A stretch of DNA of 64,000 nucleotides from Exiguobacterium aurantiacum DSM 6208 (GTDB lineage: Bacteria; Bacillota; Bacilli; Exiguobacteriales; Exiguobacteriaceae), in assembly GCF_000702585.1 (NCBI RefSeq), contig NZ_JNIQ01000001.1:1679001-1743000 (forward strand). Reading direction: 5' to 3'. Positions within the stretch are counted from its first letter, which is position 1; each line of letters opens with the position of its first letter. The position numbers were made by a program, and so were the translations under genes. The notes under the pieces were generated by a model. The model saw only the letters and a list, made by a program, of their open reading frames with translations, was not told the origin of the DNA and did no database searches. Positions 17,105 through 26,048 of the stretch are shown here, piece after piece.

Positions 17105-17622
17105 CGGCATATCTGCTCATGTCAAAATTTGAACGGACGAAGACACCGATCGCGGTGTTGACCCAGTTGCTCGCCGTAGCGGTAATCGGGCGCTGGTTGT
17201 TCGTCGCCATCCCGAACGTACAGCCGACGACGGCGCTCATCATGATGACCGCGCTTTACTTCGGATGGACGAGTGCGGCGATGCTCGCGTTGTTCGTCCC
17301 GGTGTTGTCCGGCCTGTTGCTCGGACTTGGACCGTTCGTGTTGTATCAGTTTCTCGGATGGTTGCTCGTCGTGACGGTCGTCGTCGTGTTGCGTCCCTTG
17401 TTGAGGCGGTCTATAGTCCTCCTTGGCCTCGTCGGCCTCGGCTCAGGTTTTTTATTCGGTTGGACGACGAACTTGTCGTACGCGGAAGTGATCGGCACTG
17501 ATTTTTTGAACTTGCTCGTCTTAAGTGTGCCGTTTGATCTCGCACACGGAATCGGCAACGTTTTCTTCTTGATCGTCTTACGTGAGTTGTTCGTCCGCAT
17601 ATTTGTGCGGGACGAAGGGTAA
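17077..17622 (+). CDS. ECF transporter S component (probable vitamin/cobalamin)
   Basis: 181 residues, five to six membrane segments. The segment AVIGRWLFVAIPNVQPTTAL followed by LYFGWTSAAMLALFVPVLSGLLLGLGP resembles S components predicted for cobalamin, where NVxPxTAL and NFFLGxGP are conserved. It binds the vitamin in the membrane and docks on the T component. Overlaps the ATPase gene by 28 bases; GGAG lies 6 bases before ATG. Specificity is inference from pattern and from the DUF4430 neighbour. Confidence 0.72.
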   Translation: MVTFIVAVLTAYLLMSKFERTKTPIAVLTQLLAVAVIGRWLFVAIPNVQPTTALIMMTALYFGWTSAAMLALFVPVLSGLLLGLGPFVLYQFLGWLLVVTVVVVLRPLLRRSIVLLGLVGLGSGFLFGWTTNLSYAEVIGTDFLNLLVLSVPFDLAHGIGNVFFLIVLRELFVRIFVRDEG

Positions 17623-17650
17623 ATGAATGAAAAGGGCGAGGTGATCGGTC

Positions 17651-17974
17651 GTGGGTGAATACATCAATCTAGTCGAAATCGGGATGTTTTTGTTTATCGG
17701 ACTGTTGTTCATGGGGCTCCACATCTTTTTCATCGTGCGTCGATACTTGCGGACGCGCTATGCGATGGTCGGCGTGCTCGCGTCAAGTGTCTGGCCGGCG
17801 CTCATGATCGTCTTATCCGTTCAAAATATTGAGCTCGTCCCCGCATTGACGTCAGAACGTGTGACGGCCGAAGCGGTGATCGCCTGGTCGATCGCCTTGT
17901 CGACGGCGTTCATGCTCTTGATCCCGGCCGGCGTCTTCCTCGTCCGGATGTATCGGTTGTCACGCGAGACATAA
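17651..17974 (+). CDS. Unknown small membrane protein
   Basis: 107 residues, not recognised. Three hydrophobic segments (about 10-28, 40-58, 76-98) with a basic RRYLRTRY between the first two. GTG 17651 follows GAGGTGATC at 5-base spacing. Last gene of the rnz-ECF cluster and terminated by the hairpin at 17974, so it may be an accessory of the transporter. Confidence 0.65.
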   Translation: MGEYINLVEIGMFLFIGLLFMGLHIFFIVRRYLRTRYAMVGVLASSVWPALMIVLSVQNIELVPALTSERVTAEAVIAWSIALSTAFMLLIPAGVFLVRMYRLSRET

Positions 17975-18016
17975 AAAAACGTAAAGCGCAACGGTTGTGC
18001 GCTTTACGTTTTTTTT
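17974..18016. terminator. Bidirectional terminator between ECF cluster and SDR gene
   Basis: AAAAAACGTAAAGCGCA / TGTGCGCTTTACGTTTTTT; an A-run and a T-run flank the stem, and the T-run overlaps the stop codon of the convergent SDR gene. Confidence 0.9.
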
Positions 18017-18809
18017 ATGGGGTCGGTACTTGTTCGACCGCTGCGTCGGTCGGTTTTTGGAAACGTCGTAAAATCTCAAGGCTGATCGCGCGCGGCATCA
18101 GTTTCGCAGCAGCGACGAGCAGCTGATTCGATACGCCTGGAATGACGACGCGCTTGTTGTTCATGACGCCTTTGTAGCCGAAGAAGGCGACGAGGTGCGA
18201 TGGCATCTTCGAGACCATCATCTCGCTGCCGGCCCGGTTGAAGAACCCCGTGTCGGTCGGTCCGGGACAGAGGACGCTGACGTGGACGCCTGTATCTTTC
18301 ACTTCGGCATGCAGCGCTTCGGTGAGAGAGAGGACGTACGCTTTCGTCGCGTAATAGACCGCCATATAAGGGCCAGGTTGGAACGCCGCGACCGAAGCAA
18401 CGTTTAACACATACCCATAGTTGCGGCGGACCATGTCCGGCAAATAGGCTTTCGTCAATTCAGTCAACGCGTTCACGTTCAAGCGGACCTGTTCGGCCTC
18501 GACTTCCGGATCAAGGTCGATAAACTCTCCCGCGGTGCCGAACCCGGCGTTGTTGATTAAAAAGTCGACGGTCAGGCCGGCGTCTTCGATGGCGCTTGTC
18601 AGGCGTGTGGCGGCGTTATGTTCGGACAAGTCGAGGGCGAAGACATGCACGTTGACGCGATATCTTTTTTCGAGTACTTTTTTCAATTCGTGCAAACGGG
18701 GCTCATTGCGAGAAACGAGAATACAGTCGAATCCGTCCCGTGCCGCCAAGACGGCAAGGTCGAGCCCGATTCCGGTCGAGGCTCCAGTGATTAAGGCGGT
18801 TTTTGTCAA
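18015..18809 (-). CDS. Short-chain dehydrogenase/reductase
   Basis: 264 residues. Classical SDR: TGASTGIG cofactor motif, NNAG, catalytic S in NVASVA and YYATK (YxxxK). The C-terminal part with RVVIPGVSNQLLV and a basic hydrophobic end resembles DltE/YqjQ-type SDRs that may associate with the membrane. Substrate unknown. Transcribed convergently with the ECF operon, divergently from trhP1. Confidence 0.85.
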   Translation of the reverse strand: MTKTALITGASTGIGLDLAVLAARDGFDCILVSRNEPRLHELKKVLEKRYRVNVHVFALDLSEHNAATRLTSAIEDAGLTVDFLINNAGFGTAGEFIDLDPEVEAEQVRLNVNALTELTKAYLPDMVRRNYGYVLNVASVAAFQPGPYMAVYYATKAYVLSLTEALHAEVKDTGVHVSVLCPGPTDTGFFNRAGSEMMVSKMPSHLVAFFGYKGVMNNKRVVIPGVSNQLLVAAAKLMPRAISLEILRRFQKPTDAAVEQVPTP

Positions 18810-18959
18810 AATCGTCCACTCCTTCGAAATAAAAAGTCATACATTGTTACTGATTTCTTCACGAGTTGTTAAATTCCTGCCCGGTCGCCACATCGAAACG
18901 TATGCTAGAGTATAGCAAGAATATGTGATTAGACTCACAAAGTGAGGAGAAGAAACCAG

Positions 18960-19862
18960 ATGATGATTCAGCTAGTGACTACGGCACAAAGCGTCGAGCA
19001 AGCAGAGGCGTTAATCATGGCGGGCTCCGACCGCCTCTATATCGGAGAATCGAAATACGGGTTACGTCACAAAGGTGACTGGTCGCTCCCGGCTGTGCGA
19101 GAAGTCACAGCCATCGCCCATCGATATGGCAAGGAAGTGACGGTCGCCGTCAATAATTTGATGCATAACGAGCAAATCGAGACGTTGCCTGATTATTTAC
19201 AGGAACTCAAGGCGATCGGAATCGACAGTGTCACGGCCGGTGATCCGGGCGCAATCCGCATGATCCGTAATGCCAATATCCCCTATTGGTATGACGCTCA
19301 AACGCTCGTCACGTCGGCGCGTCACATTCAGTTTTGGGGCAAGCGTGACGCCATCGGGGCGGTAGCGGCTCGTGAAGTGACGTTGACCGAGCTCGGGATG
19401 ATTCAACAGCAGATTGGGTTGCCGGTCGAGGTGCAAGTGTATGGTCCGACGTGCATTCATCATTCGAAACGCCCGCTCTTGACGAACTATTTCAATGAGA
19501 TCGGGCGGTCGAATCCGGCAGCCGAGGCGCGCGAGTATTATGTGAGCGAACCGACGGATGCCGACAGTCGCTACCCCGTCTATCAAGATGAGAACGGAAC
19601 GCACGTCTTCTCTGAAGATTTGACGCTCATGGGTCAACTGCCTACGCTCTTAAAAGGCGGGTTGCACACATGGAAACTCGAAGGATGGCATGCAGGAGAG
19701 GCGTTCGTCGATATCGTCCACCTGTTCGACAAGGCCCGGTCAGATCTATTAAACGGTCGGTTCGATCGTCACGTCATGGAACGACGTCTTGCCGAACTTC
19801 AACCTGAACAATTCCGGCTCGGGACCGGACTGTTGTTACGAAATCCAGAAGAGATCAAGTGA
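18960..19862 (+). CDS. trhP1: tRNA U34 hydroxylation protein, peptidase U32 family
   Basis: 300 residues. U32-family (YrrN-like) protein: AGSDRLYIGESKYGLRH, AVNNLMHNEQ, VTAGDPGAIRM and VYGPTCIHHSKRPLLTNY. In B. subtilis TrhP1/TrhP2 make 5-hydroxyuridine at position 34 of certain tRNAs using prephenate-derived chemistry; the older peptidase name is misleading. ATG 18960 follows GAGGAG (11 bases); the in-frame GTG 18942 precedes that site and is rejected. Operon partner of trhP2, 10 bases downstream. Confidence 0.87.
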   Translation: MMIQLVTTAQSVEQAEALIMAGSDRLYIGESKYGLRHKGDWSLPAVREVTAIAHRYGKEVTVAVNNLMHNEQIETLPDYLQELKAIGIDSVTAGDPGAIRMIRNANIPYWYDAQTLVTSARHIQFWGKRDAIGAVAAREVTLTELGMIQQQIGLPVEVQVYGPTCIHHSKRPLLTNYFNEIGRSNPAAEAREYYVSEPTDADSRYPVYQDENGTHVFSEDLTLMGQLPTLLKGGLHTWKLEGWHAGEAFVDIVHLFDKARSDLLNGRFDRHVMERRLAELQPEQFRLGTGLLLRNPEEIK

Positions 19863-19872
19863 GGGAACTGAG

Positions 19873-21123
19873 ATGAGAAAACGTCCAGAATTATTAGCAC
19901 CAGCCGGGAACTTAGAAAAATTAAAAATGGCCATTCTATATGGGGCCGATGCGGTCTTTATCGGGGGTCAACAGTTCGGACTCCGTTCCCGCGCCGGTAA
20001 CTTCGGTTACGAAGAGATGGCCGAAGGAGTCGCGTTCGCTCATGAACGTGGGGCAAAAGTATATGTCGCCGCGAACATGGTGACGCATGAAGGGGACATC
20101 GAAGGAGCCGGCGAGTTCTTTTGTAAACTTCGTGACATCGGCATCGATGCCGTCATCGTCTCCGATCCGGCCATGATTGAGGTCTGTCTCACGGACGCGC
20201 CGGGTCTCCCGGTGCACTTGTCGACACAGGCATCGGCGACGAACTATGAGACGCTCCGTTTTTGGCAAGAGGAAGGACTAGAGCGGATCGTCCTCGCGCG
20301 CGAAGTATCGATGGAAGAGATCAAAGAGATGAAACGGCAAGTCGACGTCGAAATCGAGACGTTCGTCCATGGGGCGATGTGCATCTCCTACTCGGGCCGT
20401 TGCACGTTATCGAACCACATGGCGCTCCGCGATGCGAACCGAGGCGGCTGCGCTCAGTCGTGTCGCTGGAAATATGGCTTTTTTGAAGCGGACGAGCTGT
20501 TGACCGACGAGATGGCGGCACGCGACGAGGAACCGTTCTCGATGAGTTCGGTCGATTTGGCGATGGTACGCCACATTCCTGACCTTGTCGACGCCGGTGT
20601 CGACAGTTTGAAAGTGGAAGGACGGATGAAGTCGATCCACTACGTGGCGACCGTTTGTAACGTCTATCGTCAAGTCATCGACGCGTATTGCGATGATCCT
20701 GCCGGGTTCGTGTTCGATCCGGCGTGGGAGGAAGAAATCTGGAAAGCGGCACAACGAGAACTCGCGACCGGATTTTATTACGGCGTGCCAACGGAGAACG
20801 AGCAACTGTTCGGAAAACCGCGCGCCATCCCGCAATATGCGTTCGCGGCACGCGTCATCGCGTACGACCCGACGACGCAAATGGCGACACTTGAGCAGCG
20901 AAACTATTTCCGTCGCGGCGAAGAGGTCGAGTTTTTCGGTCCAGGCTTCGTTCGCTTCACCCAGCGTGTCGAAGAGATATGGGATGAAGAAGGCACACCG
21001 ATCGAGACGGCACATCAAGCGATGATGACGGTCAACATCAAAGTCGACAAACCGGTCGCGACTGATTATATTATGCGGAAACGGAAAGTGGCCGCAGGCG
21101 AGCTCGTCCGAAGCGGGAGCTGA
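19873..21123 (+). CDS. trhP2: tRNA U34 hydroxylation protein, peptidase U32 family
   Basis: 416 residues. Starts MRKRPELLAPAGNLEKLKMA, a U32 hallmark. Contains ETFVHGAMCISYSGRCTLSN and RGGCAQSCRWKY, whose clustered cysteines are the family signature and may hold a metal or Fe-S centre; a C-terminal beta domain follows. Works with TrhP1 in forming 5-hydroxyuridine in the tRNA wobble position. ATG 19873 has GAGGGAAC upstream; I reject the longer frame from 19789, which overlaps trhP1. Confidence 0.9.
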   Translation: MRKRPELLAPAGNLEKLKMAILYGADAVFIGGQQFGLRSRAGNFGYEEMAEGVAFAHERGAKVYVAANMVTHEGDIEGAGEFFCKLRDIGIDAVIVSDPAMIEVCLTDAPGLPVHLSTQASATNYETLRFWQEEGLERIVLAREVSMEEIKEMKRQVDVEIETFVHGAMCISYSGRCTLSNHMALRDANRGGCAQSCRWKYGFFEADELLTDEMAARDEEPFSMSSVDLAMVRHIPDLVDAGVDSLKVEGRMKSIHYVATVCNVYRQVIDAYCDDPAGFVFDPAWEEEIWKAAQRELATGFYYGVPTENEQLFGKPRAIPQYAFAARVIAYDPTTQMATLEQRNYFRRGEEVEFFGPGFVRFTQRVEEIWDEEGTPIETAHQAMMTVNIKVDKPVATDYIMRKRKVAAGELVRSGS

Positions 21124-21204
21124 CACATCCCGTAAGACAACATAGTCGACCGTTCCATTCAATCTTGCTACCCTATTAGCATAAGAGATGGAGGGGATGG
21201 AAAG

Positions 21205-22584
21205 ATGAATCAAAATACAGAGCAGCTTCGGACCGAGCCGATTGGACGGTTGTTGTTCAAACTGTCTCTCCCGGCGATGATCGGGATGCTCGTGACGGCG
21301 CTCTATAACATCATCGATACGATATTCGTCGCACGGGGCATCGGGGCGTCAGCAGTCGCGGCAATCGGTATCGCCTTTCCGATTCAAATGATCTTGATGG
21401 CGGTCTCGAGTGCGGTCGGGTTAGGGGGCGCGTCGATCAGCTCACGGAAGCTCGGGAAAGGCGACGACGCCGGTGCGGCCGTCACGTTCATGAACGTCCT
21501 CGTCTTAGTCGGCGTGTTCGCCGCATTTGCGGTCAGCTCTGCCTTTTTCATGCTCGACTCGATTCTGACCGTCTTCGGGGCGACGTCAGCCATCATGGAA
21601 CTGAGTCAACAATACTTATCGGTCGTGCTCATCAGTTCCCCGTTCTTCATGTTCACGCTTGCGGCGAGCGCGATGGTGCGGGCTGAAGGTCAGGCGCCGT
21701 ACCAGATGAAAGTCATGTTGACGACGGTCGTCGTCAACTTGGTCACCACGCCGCTCTTCATCTTCACGTTCGGATGGGGGATTTACGGGGCAGCCTGGTC
21801 GACGGCGCTCGCTCAAGTCGTCGGTTCGATTCTCATGTTGCGCTTCTTCTTTTCAAAAAATCGCCGAACCGCGCTCGACTTCCAGTGGCGGAAGTTTCGG
21901 TTGCGGGTCGGCGAATTAAAAGAGATCATGGCCATCGGTTCGTCCTCGTTCATCATGATGGTGTCCCAATCGATTTTATTCGTTTGTGTCAACGTCATGC
22001 TCGGGACGTATGGCGGCACCGAAGAGCTCGCCATCTTTGCGATCATCAATAAGTTCATGGCGCTCGTCGGTATGCCGATCATGGGCATCGTCCAAGGGAT
22101 GCAGCCGATCGTCGGCTACAACTATGGGGCGAGACAGTTCGAGCGGATGCGCGAGACGATTTGGACGGCGCTTCGAGCCGGACTCGCCATCGCCGTCTTG
22201 ATTTGGCTGACGCTCCAGCTGTTCCCGAACCCGCTCATGCGCATGTTCACGACCGACCAACAGCTCATTGCCGGCGGTGTGACGGCGATTCATGTCTTGT
22301 TCGCCGTCTCGTTCTTGCCGAGCGTGCAAATGCTCGTCAACGGCATTTACCAATCGCTCGGGAAAGCCCGAGTGGCGATGTTCTTGTCGCTGTCGCGGCA
22401 GACGCTCTACACGATTCCGCTCGTCTTCATCTTGCCGTCGTTCTTCGGTGTGTTCGGCGTCTGGCTCGCTTTCCCGATCGCTGACGCCATGACGTTTTTG
22501 ACGGCGGTCGGCATGGCGATTTGGGACCGGAAACTTTTATTCCGGCCGGCCGAAGAAGAAGTCAAACAAGCAACCAATTTATGA
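21205..22584 (+). CDS. MATE family efflux transporter
   Basis: 459 residues with 12 predicted membrane segments in two related halves, as in MatE transporters. Typical pieces: GRLLFKLSLPAMIGMLVTALYNIIDTIFV at the start and GIVQGMQPIVGYNYGA at the pseudo-repeat. Probably exports cationic drugs or metabolites by Na+ or H+ antiport; specificity unknown. GGAGGGG precedes ATG. The stop codon overlaps the convergent DMT gene by 6 bases. Confidence 0.92.
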   Translation: MNQNTEQLRTEPIGRLLFKLSLPAMIGMLVTALYNIIDTIFVARGIGASAVAAIGIAFPIQMILMAVSSAVGLGGASISSRKLGKGDDAGAAVTFMNVLVLVGVFAAFAVSSAFFMLDSILTVFGATSAIMELSQQYLSVVLISSPFFMFTLAASAMVRAEGQAPYQMKVMLTTVVVNLVTTPLFIFTFGWGIYGAAWSTALAQVVGSILMLRFFFSKNRRTALDFQWRKFRLRVGELKEIMAIGSSSFIMMVSQSILFVCVNVMLGTYGGTEELAIFAIINKFMALVGMPIMGIVQGMQPIVGYNYGARQFERMRETIWTALRAGLAIAVLIWLTLQLFPNPLMRMFTTDQQLIAGGVTAIHVLFAVSFLPSVQMLVNGIYQSLGKARVAMFLSLSRQTLYTIPLVFILPSFFGVFGVWLAFPIADAMTFLTAVGMAIWDRKLLFRPAEEEVKQATNL

Positions 22585-23448
22585 AGCGGCGTCCGTTCTG
22601 GCTGAACGGGCGTCTTCTTTTAGGAACAAATAAATCCCGCCGAGCAGGACGGCCGCTCCGATCCATTGGAACGGGCCGAGACGTTCTTCGAAGAAGACGA
22701 AGCCAAACAACATCCCCCAGAGCGCTTCTCCGAGAATGGTGATGCTGACGACGGTCGCGCTCACGCGGGCGAGCGCATAGTTGAACAAGTTGTGCCCGAG
22801 AAGCGTCGGGAAAAAGGCGAGGGCGATAAAGTACCACCAGTTGACCGTTTCGAAAGCCACGAACGTCGTGTCGCGGACGAGCAACATGAAACCGAGGACG
22901 AACGTTGCGACGATGTAGACGCTAAACGAATAGTCGTTCGTCTTCATCTCGGTCCGCACGTGTTGACCGACGAGCCAATAGCCGGCAATCAAGATGGCGG
23001 CCGCCAAGGCGAGGGCGTCACCGATGAGCGCGTCCCGACCGAGCTGGAAATCGCCGGCCGCGACGAGCATGCCGCCGAGAACGGCGATGAGTGCGAACGT
23101 GAGCCCTCTTGGGGTAGGTCGTTTTTTAAAGAACAGGGCGTTCCCGATCAACACGAAGATTGGACTCGACGTGACGAACAACGTTGAACTGGCGACGGTC
23201 GTATAGTCGAGCGATAAAAACCATAACCAAAAGTGGAAAGCGAGCAATATACCGCTGAGCCCGATGGCGTACCGCGTGTTCGTCCGTAACGAGATGAGCG
23301 AGCGATAGTCGAGAAACGGCAACAACATGAGGCTTGAGAAGAGCATGCGGTAAAAAGCGGCCGTCTCAGCCGGAGCGGACGTCCATTTGACGAAGAGGAC
23401 GCTCGTCGACAAGAAGAAGACAGCAGCGAAAAGAATCAAATAAGACAA
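22579..23448 (-). CDS. DMT family (EamA) transporter
   Basis: 289 residues with ten predicted membrane segments in two EamA repeats (LFFKKRPTPRGL between segments; second repeat ends GEALWGMLFGFVFFEERLGPFQWIGA). A drug/metabolite exporter of unknown substrate. I choose TTG 23448: AAGGGGG lies 8 bases before it. The longer frame starting at 23637 would begin upstream of this site and overlap the divergent topB gene. Confidence 0.83.
   Translation of the reverse strand: MSYLILFAAVFFLSTSVLFVKWTSAPAETAAFYRMLFSSLMLLPFLDYRSLISLRTNTRYAIGLSGILLAFHFWLWFLSLDYTTVASSTLFVTSSPIFVLIGNALFFKKRPTPRGLTFALIAVLGGMLVAAGDFQLGRDALIGDALALAAAILIAGYWLVGQHVRTEMKTNDYSFSVYIVATFVLGFMLLVRDTTFVAFETVNWWYFIALAFFPTLLGHNLFNYALARVSATVVSITILGEALWGMLFGFVFFEERLGPFQWIGAAVLLGGIYLFLKEDARSARTDAAS
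22583..22621 (+). terminator. MATE terminator located within the convergent DMT gene
   Basis: AAGCGGCGTCCGTTC / GAACGGGCGTCTT stem followed by CTTTT. It begins at the MATE stop and lies wholly within the 3' coding end of the opposite gene. Confidence 0.65.
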
Positions 23449-23572
23449 ACGATGGTCCCCCTTTTGTATGTATGTAATCCTCCTAATGATATAGTAAAAT
23501 GACAGAGCGACCAACAAAAACTCGGATCGTGACGCGAAGAATTGCGGAGGCGTCACACAAGAAAGGAACGAT

Positions 23573-25699
23573 ATGAGACTAATCATTGCCGAGAAACCAT
23601 CACAGGCGCAAAAGCTTGCGGCCCCATATCCGTCCAAAAAACGGAAAGAAGAAATTGAAATCTCGCCATGTTCACGTTTTCCAGAGGGCGCGATCGTCGT
23701 TTGGGCGGTCGGGCACTTGTGTGAGCTACAAGAACCGGCTTATTATCGTCCGGAATGGAAGTCATGGAAATACGAGGCGTTACCGATTGTGCCGGACCGG
23801 TTTGACTACCGGATTTCCAAAGGGAAGTCGAAGCCGTTCCAAACGATCAAGCGGTGGCTGCACGACAAATCAATCACCGACATCATCATCGCATCGGATG
23901 CCGAACGCGAAGGTGAGGCGATTGTCCGGCTCATCTTGCGTTTGGCCGGGAATAAAAAACCGCTCACACGCCTATGGATCTCAAGTTTGACCGAACAGGC
24001 GGTCGACCGTGGCTTCGCCAACCTGCTGCCGGGAGAAGAGACGGTACCGTACTATTACGAGGCAATGAGCCGGGCGTGCGCCGATTGGCTCGTCGGGATG
24101 AACGCCTCACGCGCTTATACGACGTTACTTAAGACGATTGGAATCGAAGACGTCTTCTCGCTCGGACGTGTCCAGACGCCGACACTCGCTCTCATCGTCG
24201 AGCGTGAGCGTGAAATCAAACAGTTCGTCCCAGAACCGTATTTTGAAGTCGAAGCGACGTTCCAAAAGTCGCGGTCGACGTTCAAGGCGAAATACACGGT
24301 CGGGAAAACGACGAAATTAAAAACCCGGCAAGAAGCGGACGACGTCGTCAAACGCGCGTCGGGTCAAGCTGTCGTTCAATCGATTGATACCGAAGAAAAA
24401 ATCGAGCAGCCACCGTTTTGGTTCAGTTTATCGGGGCTGCAAGCCGAAGCCGGAAAACGGTTCGGATTCGGTGCGAAAAAGACGCTCGATGTGGCCCAAA
24501 AATTGTATACGAAAGGCTGGATCAGCTATCCTCGGACGGACTCAGGATTCGTGACGCCAGATGAGGCGTCGTTGTTCCCGGTGACAAAAGCCCGTCTCTT
24601 AAAGTCTTCGGCGTATGCGGAACTCGCTCCCGTATTGACCGAGAATCCGGCGTCGAACAAACGTTACGTCAACGCCAAAAAAGTGAGTGACCACTATGCG
24701 ATCATCCCGACGGAGGCATGCGGTGACGTGATGCGGTTGAGCGGGGACGAGGCGAAATTGTATGATTTAATCACGCGCCGGTTCCTCGCCGCGTTCGCCC
24801 CTCCGGCCAAACTGCAAAAGACGACGGTTGATTTGTTGGACGGAAAAGACTTGTACCGGGCGAAAGGGACGGTCGTCGTCACTCCCGGTTATCGTCAAGT
24901 CGTGGAAATGAAGTCAAAAGACATCGAATTGCCGCTGCTTGAGAGAGGCGAGACGCTGACCGAACGAAACGTTGAAATGCTTTCGAAACAGACCGAGCCG
25001 CCGAAACGTTATACGGAAGGCGCCCTCATCTTGGCGATGAAAGTGGCGGGGCGTAAGCTCGACGACGATGAGTTGATCCATATCATGAAAGAAGTCGAAG
25101 GGCTTGGGACGGAAGCGACGCGCGCCAATATCATCGACGGCTTGAAAAAGCGCGGGTACGTCATGCTTCAAAAGAAAGAGCTCGTCCCGACCGATAAAGG
25201 CCGGCTGCTCGTTGATGTATTAGGGGACAGTATCCTCGCTTCACCAGCGATGACGGCGAAGTGGGAGAAACGGCTCCATGAGATCGGACAAGGGTCGGCC
25301 TCGGCCGCCGAGTTCATCGACCAAGCGAAGAAGATGGCAGTCCATCTCGTCGACGAAGCGAAAACACGTGTCACGTCGGCGAATCCGGAAGGGTACACGA
25401 TCGAGCCAAGACGTGGGTCGAAGAAAGGACCGAGTCGCCCAAAACCATCGTTTGGCGTCTGCCCGAGCTGCGGGAAAGGACTTGTCGAGCATCCGAAGTT
25501 CATCGGATGCAGCGGCTATCGGGAAGGGTGCAAATTCACGATGTCGAAACAAGTGCTCGGTGTCGGCTTATCGAAAGATGAGTTGACACAAATGATTGGC
25601 GGGGGCCGCTCGAACATCCATACGTTTACAAAAGGTGAAAAGACGTTCAATGCCGCCCTCTATCTCGAGGAAGGTGCGCTCCGATTCGAATTCAAATGA
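23573..25699 (+). CDS. topB: DNA topoisomerase III
   Basis: 708 residues, the usual size. TOPRIM domain from residue 1 (IIAEKPSQAQKLA, then ASDAEREGEAI with the metal-binding acidic residues), followed by the type IA core with the active-site tyrosine Y319 in GWISYPRTDSGFVT. The C-terminus holds a zinc-finger-like CPSCGKG...CSGYREGC region and ends in a DUF3945-like strand. It decatenates DNA and resolves recombination intermediates. AAGAAAGGA precedes ATG. Confidence 0.95.
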   Translation: MRLIIAEKPSQAQKLAAPYPSKKRKEEIEISPCSRFPEGAIVVWAVGHLCELQEPAYYRPEWKSWKYEALPIVPDRFDYRISKGKSKPFQTIKRWLHDKSITDIIIASDAEREGEAIVRLILRLAGNKKPLTRLWISSLTEQAVDRGFANLLPGEETVPYYYEAMSRACADWLVGMNASRAYTTLLKTIGIEDVFSLGRVQTPTLALIVEREREIKQFVPEPYFEVEATFQKSRSTFKAKYTVGKTTKLKTRQEADDVVKRASGQAVVQSIDTEEKIEQPPFWFSLSGLQAEAGKRFGFGAKKTLDVAQKLYTKGWISYPRTDSGFVTPDEASLFPVTKARLLKSSAYAELAPVLTENPASNKRYVNAKKVSDHYAIIPTEACGDVMRLSGDEAKLYDLITRRFLAAFAPPAKLQKTTVDLLDGKDLYRAKGTVVVTPGYRQVVEMKSKDIELPLLERGETLTERNVEMLSKQTEPPKRYTEGALILAMKVAGRKLDDDELIHIMKEVEGLGTEATRANIIDGLKKRGYVMLQKKELVPTDKGRLLVDVLGDSILASPAMTAKWEKRLHEIGQGSASAAEFIDQAKKMAVHLVDEAKTRVTSANPEGYTIEPRRGSKKGPSRPKPSFGVCPSCGKGLVEHPKFIGCSGYREGCKFTMSKQVLGVGLSKDELTQMIGGGRSNIHTFTKGEKTFNAALYLEEGALRFEFK

Positions 25700-25731
25700 A
25701 AACAAGACCGTCCTCATGGGCGGTCTTGTTT
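25699..25731. terminator. Bidirectional terminator after topB
   Basis: AAAACAAGACCGTCC / GGGCGGTCTTGTTT; the right arm also encodes the last codons of the convergent small membrane protein. Confidence 0.8.
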
Positions 25732-25893
25732 GTCTGCTTGCTCTCTTTCTAAAATCTGGCGATTGATCTCATCATAATCGAGGACGATGTCGTCTTTATT
25801 GTCCTTATAGGCATACCCTTTTTGAATGACGACGACCGAGGCGATTAAGACGAGCAATATGATCAACCCGCTCACGGCGAACAACCAACCCAT
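25714..25893 (-). CDS. Small single-pass membrane protein (YtzI-like)
   Basis: 59 residues: one membrane helix (about 3-24) followed by IQKGYAYKDNKDD and an acidic/charged tail. The xxKGYAYK motif recalls the B. subtilis YtzI family, whose function is unknown; this is a tentative match. ATG 25893 follows GAGGG at 7 bases; a GTG one codon earlier is possible. Confidence 0.6.
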   Translation of the reverse strand: MGWLFAVSGLIILLVLIASVVVIQKGYAYKDNKDDIVLDYDEINRQILEREQADKQDRP

Positions 25894-26048
25894 CACGCAT
25901 CCCTCGCTTTCATACTCTTAGTATGCCAAAAATAGGACCGCATCTCTACAGTCGATGCTCGCCATACTGTCACAAGTTTGAAATACGCGGTCCGTGGATT
26001 AGATATGATACAATAATATGCAGATAAACATTGACTGAGAAGGTAGGG

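Noticed and set aside
20407-21213. 268-codon minus-strand open frame opposite trhP2
   Set aside because: It lies wholly antisense to a strongly recognisable U32-family gene, has no domain-like pattern and is explained by the codon bias of the + strand gene.
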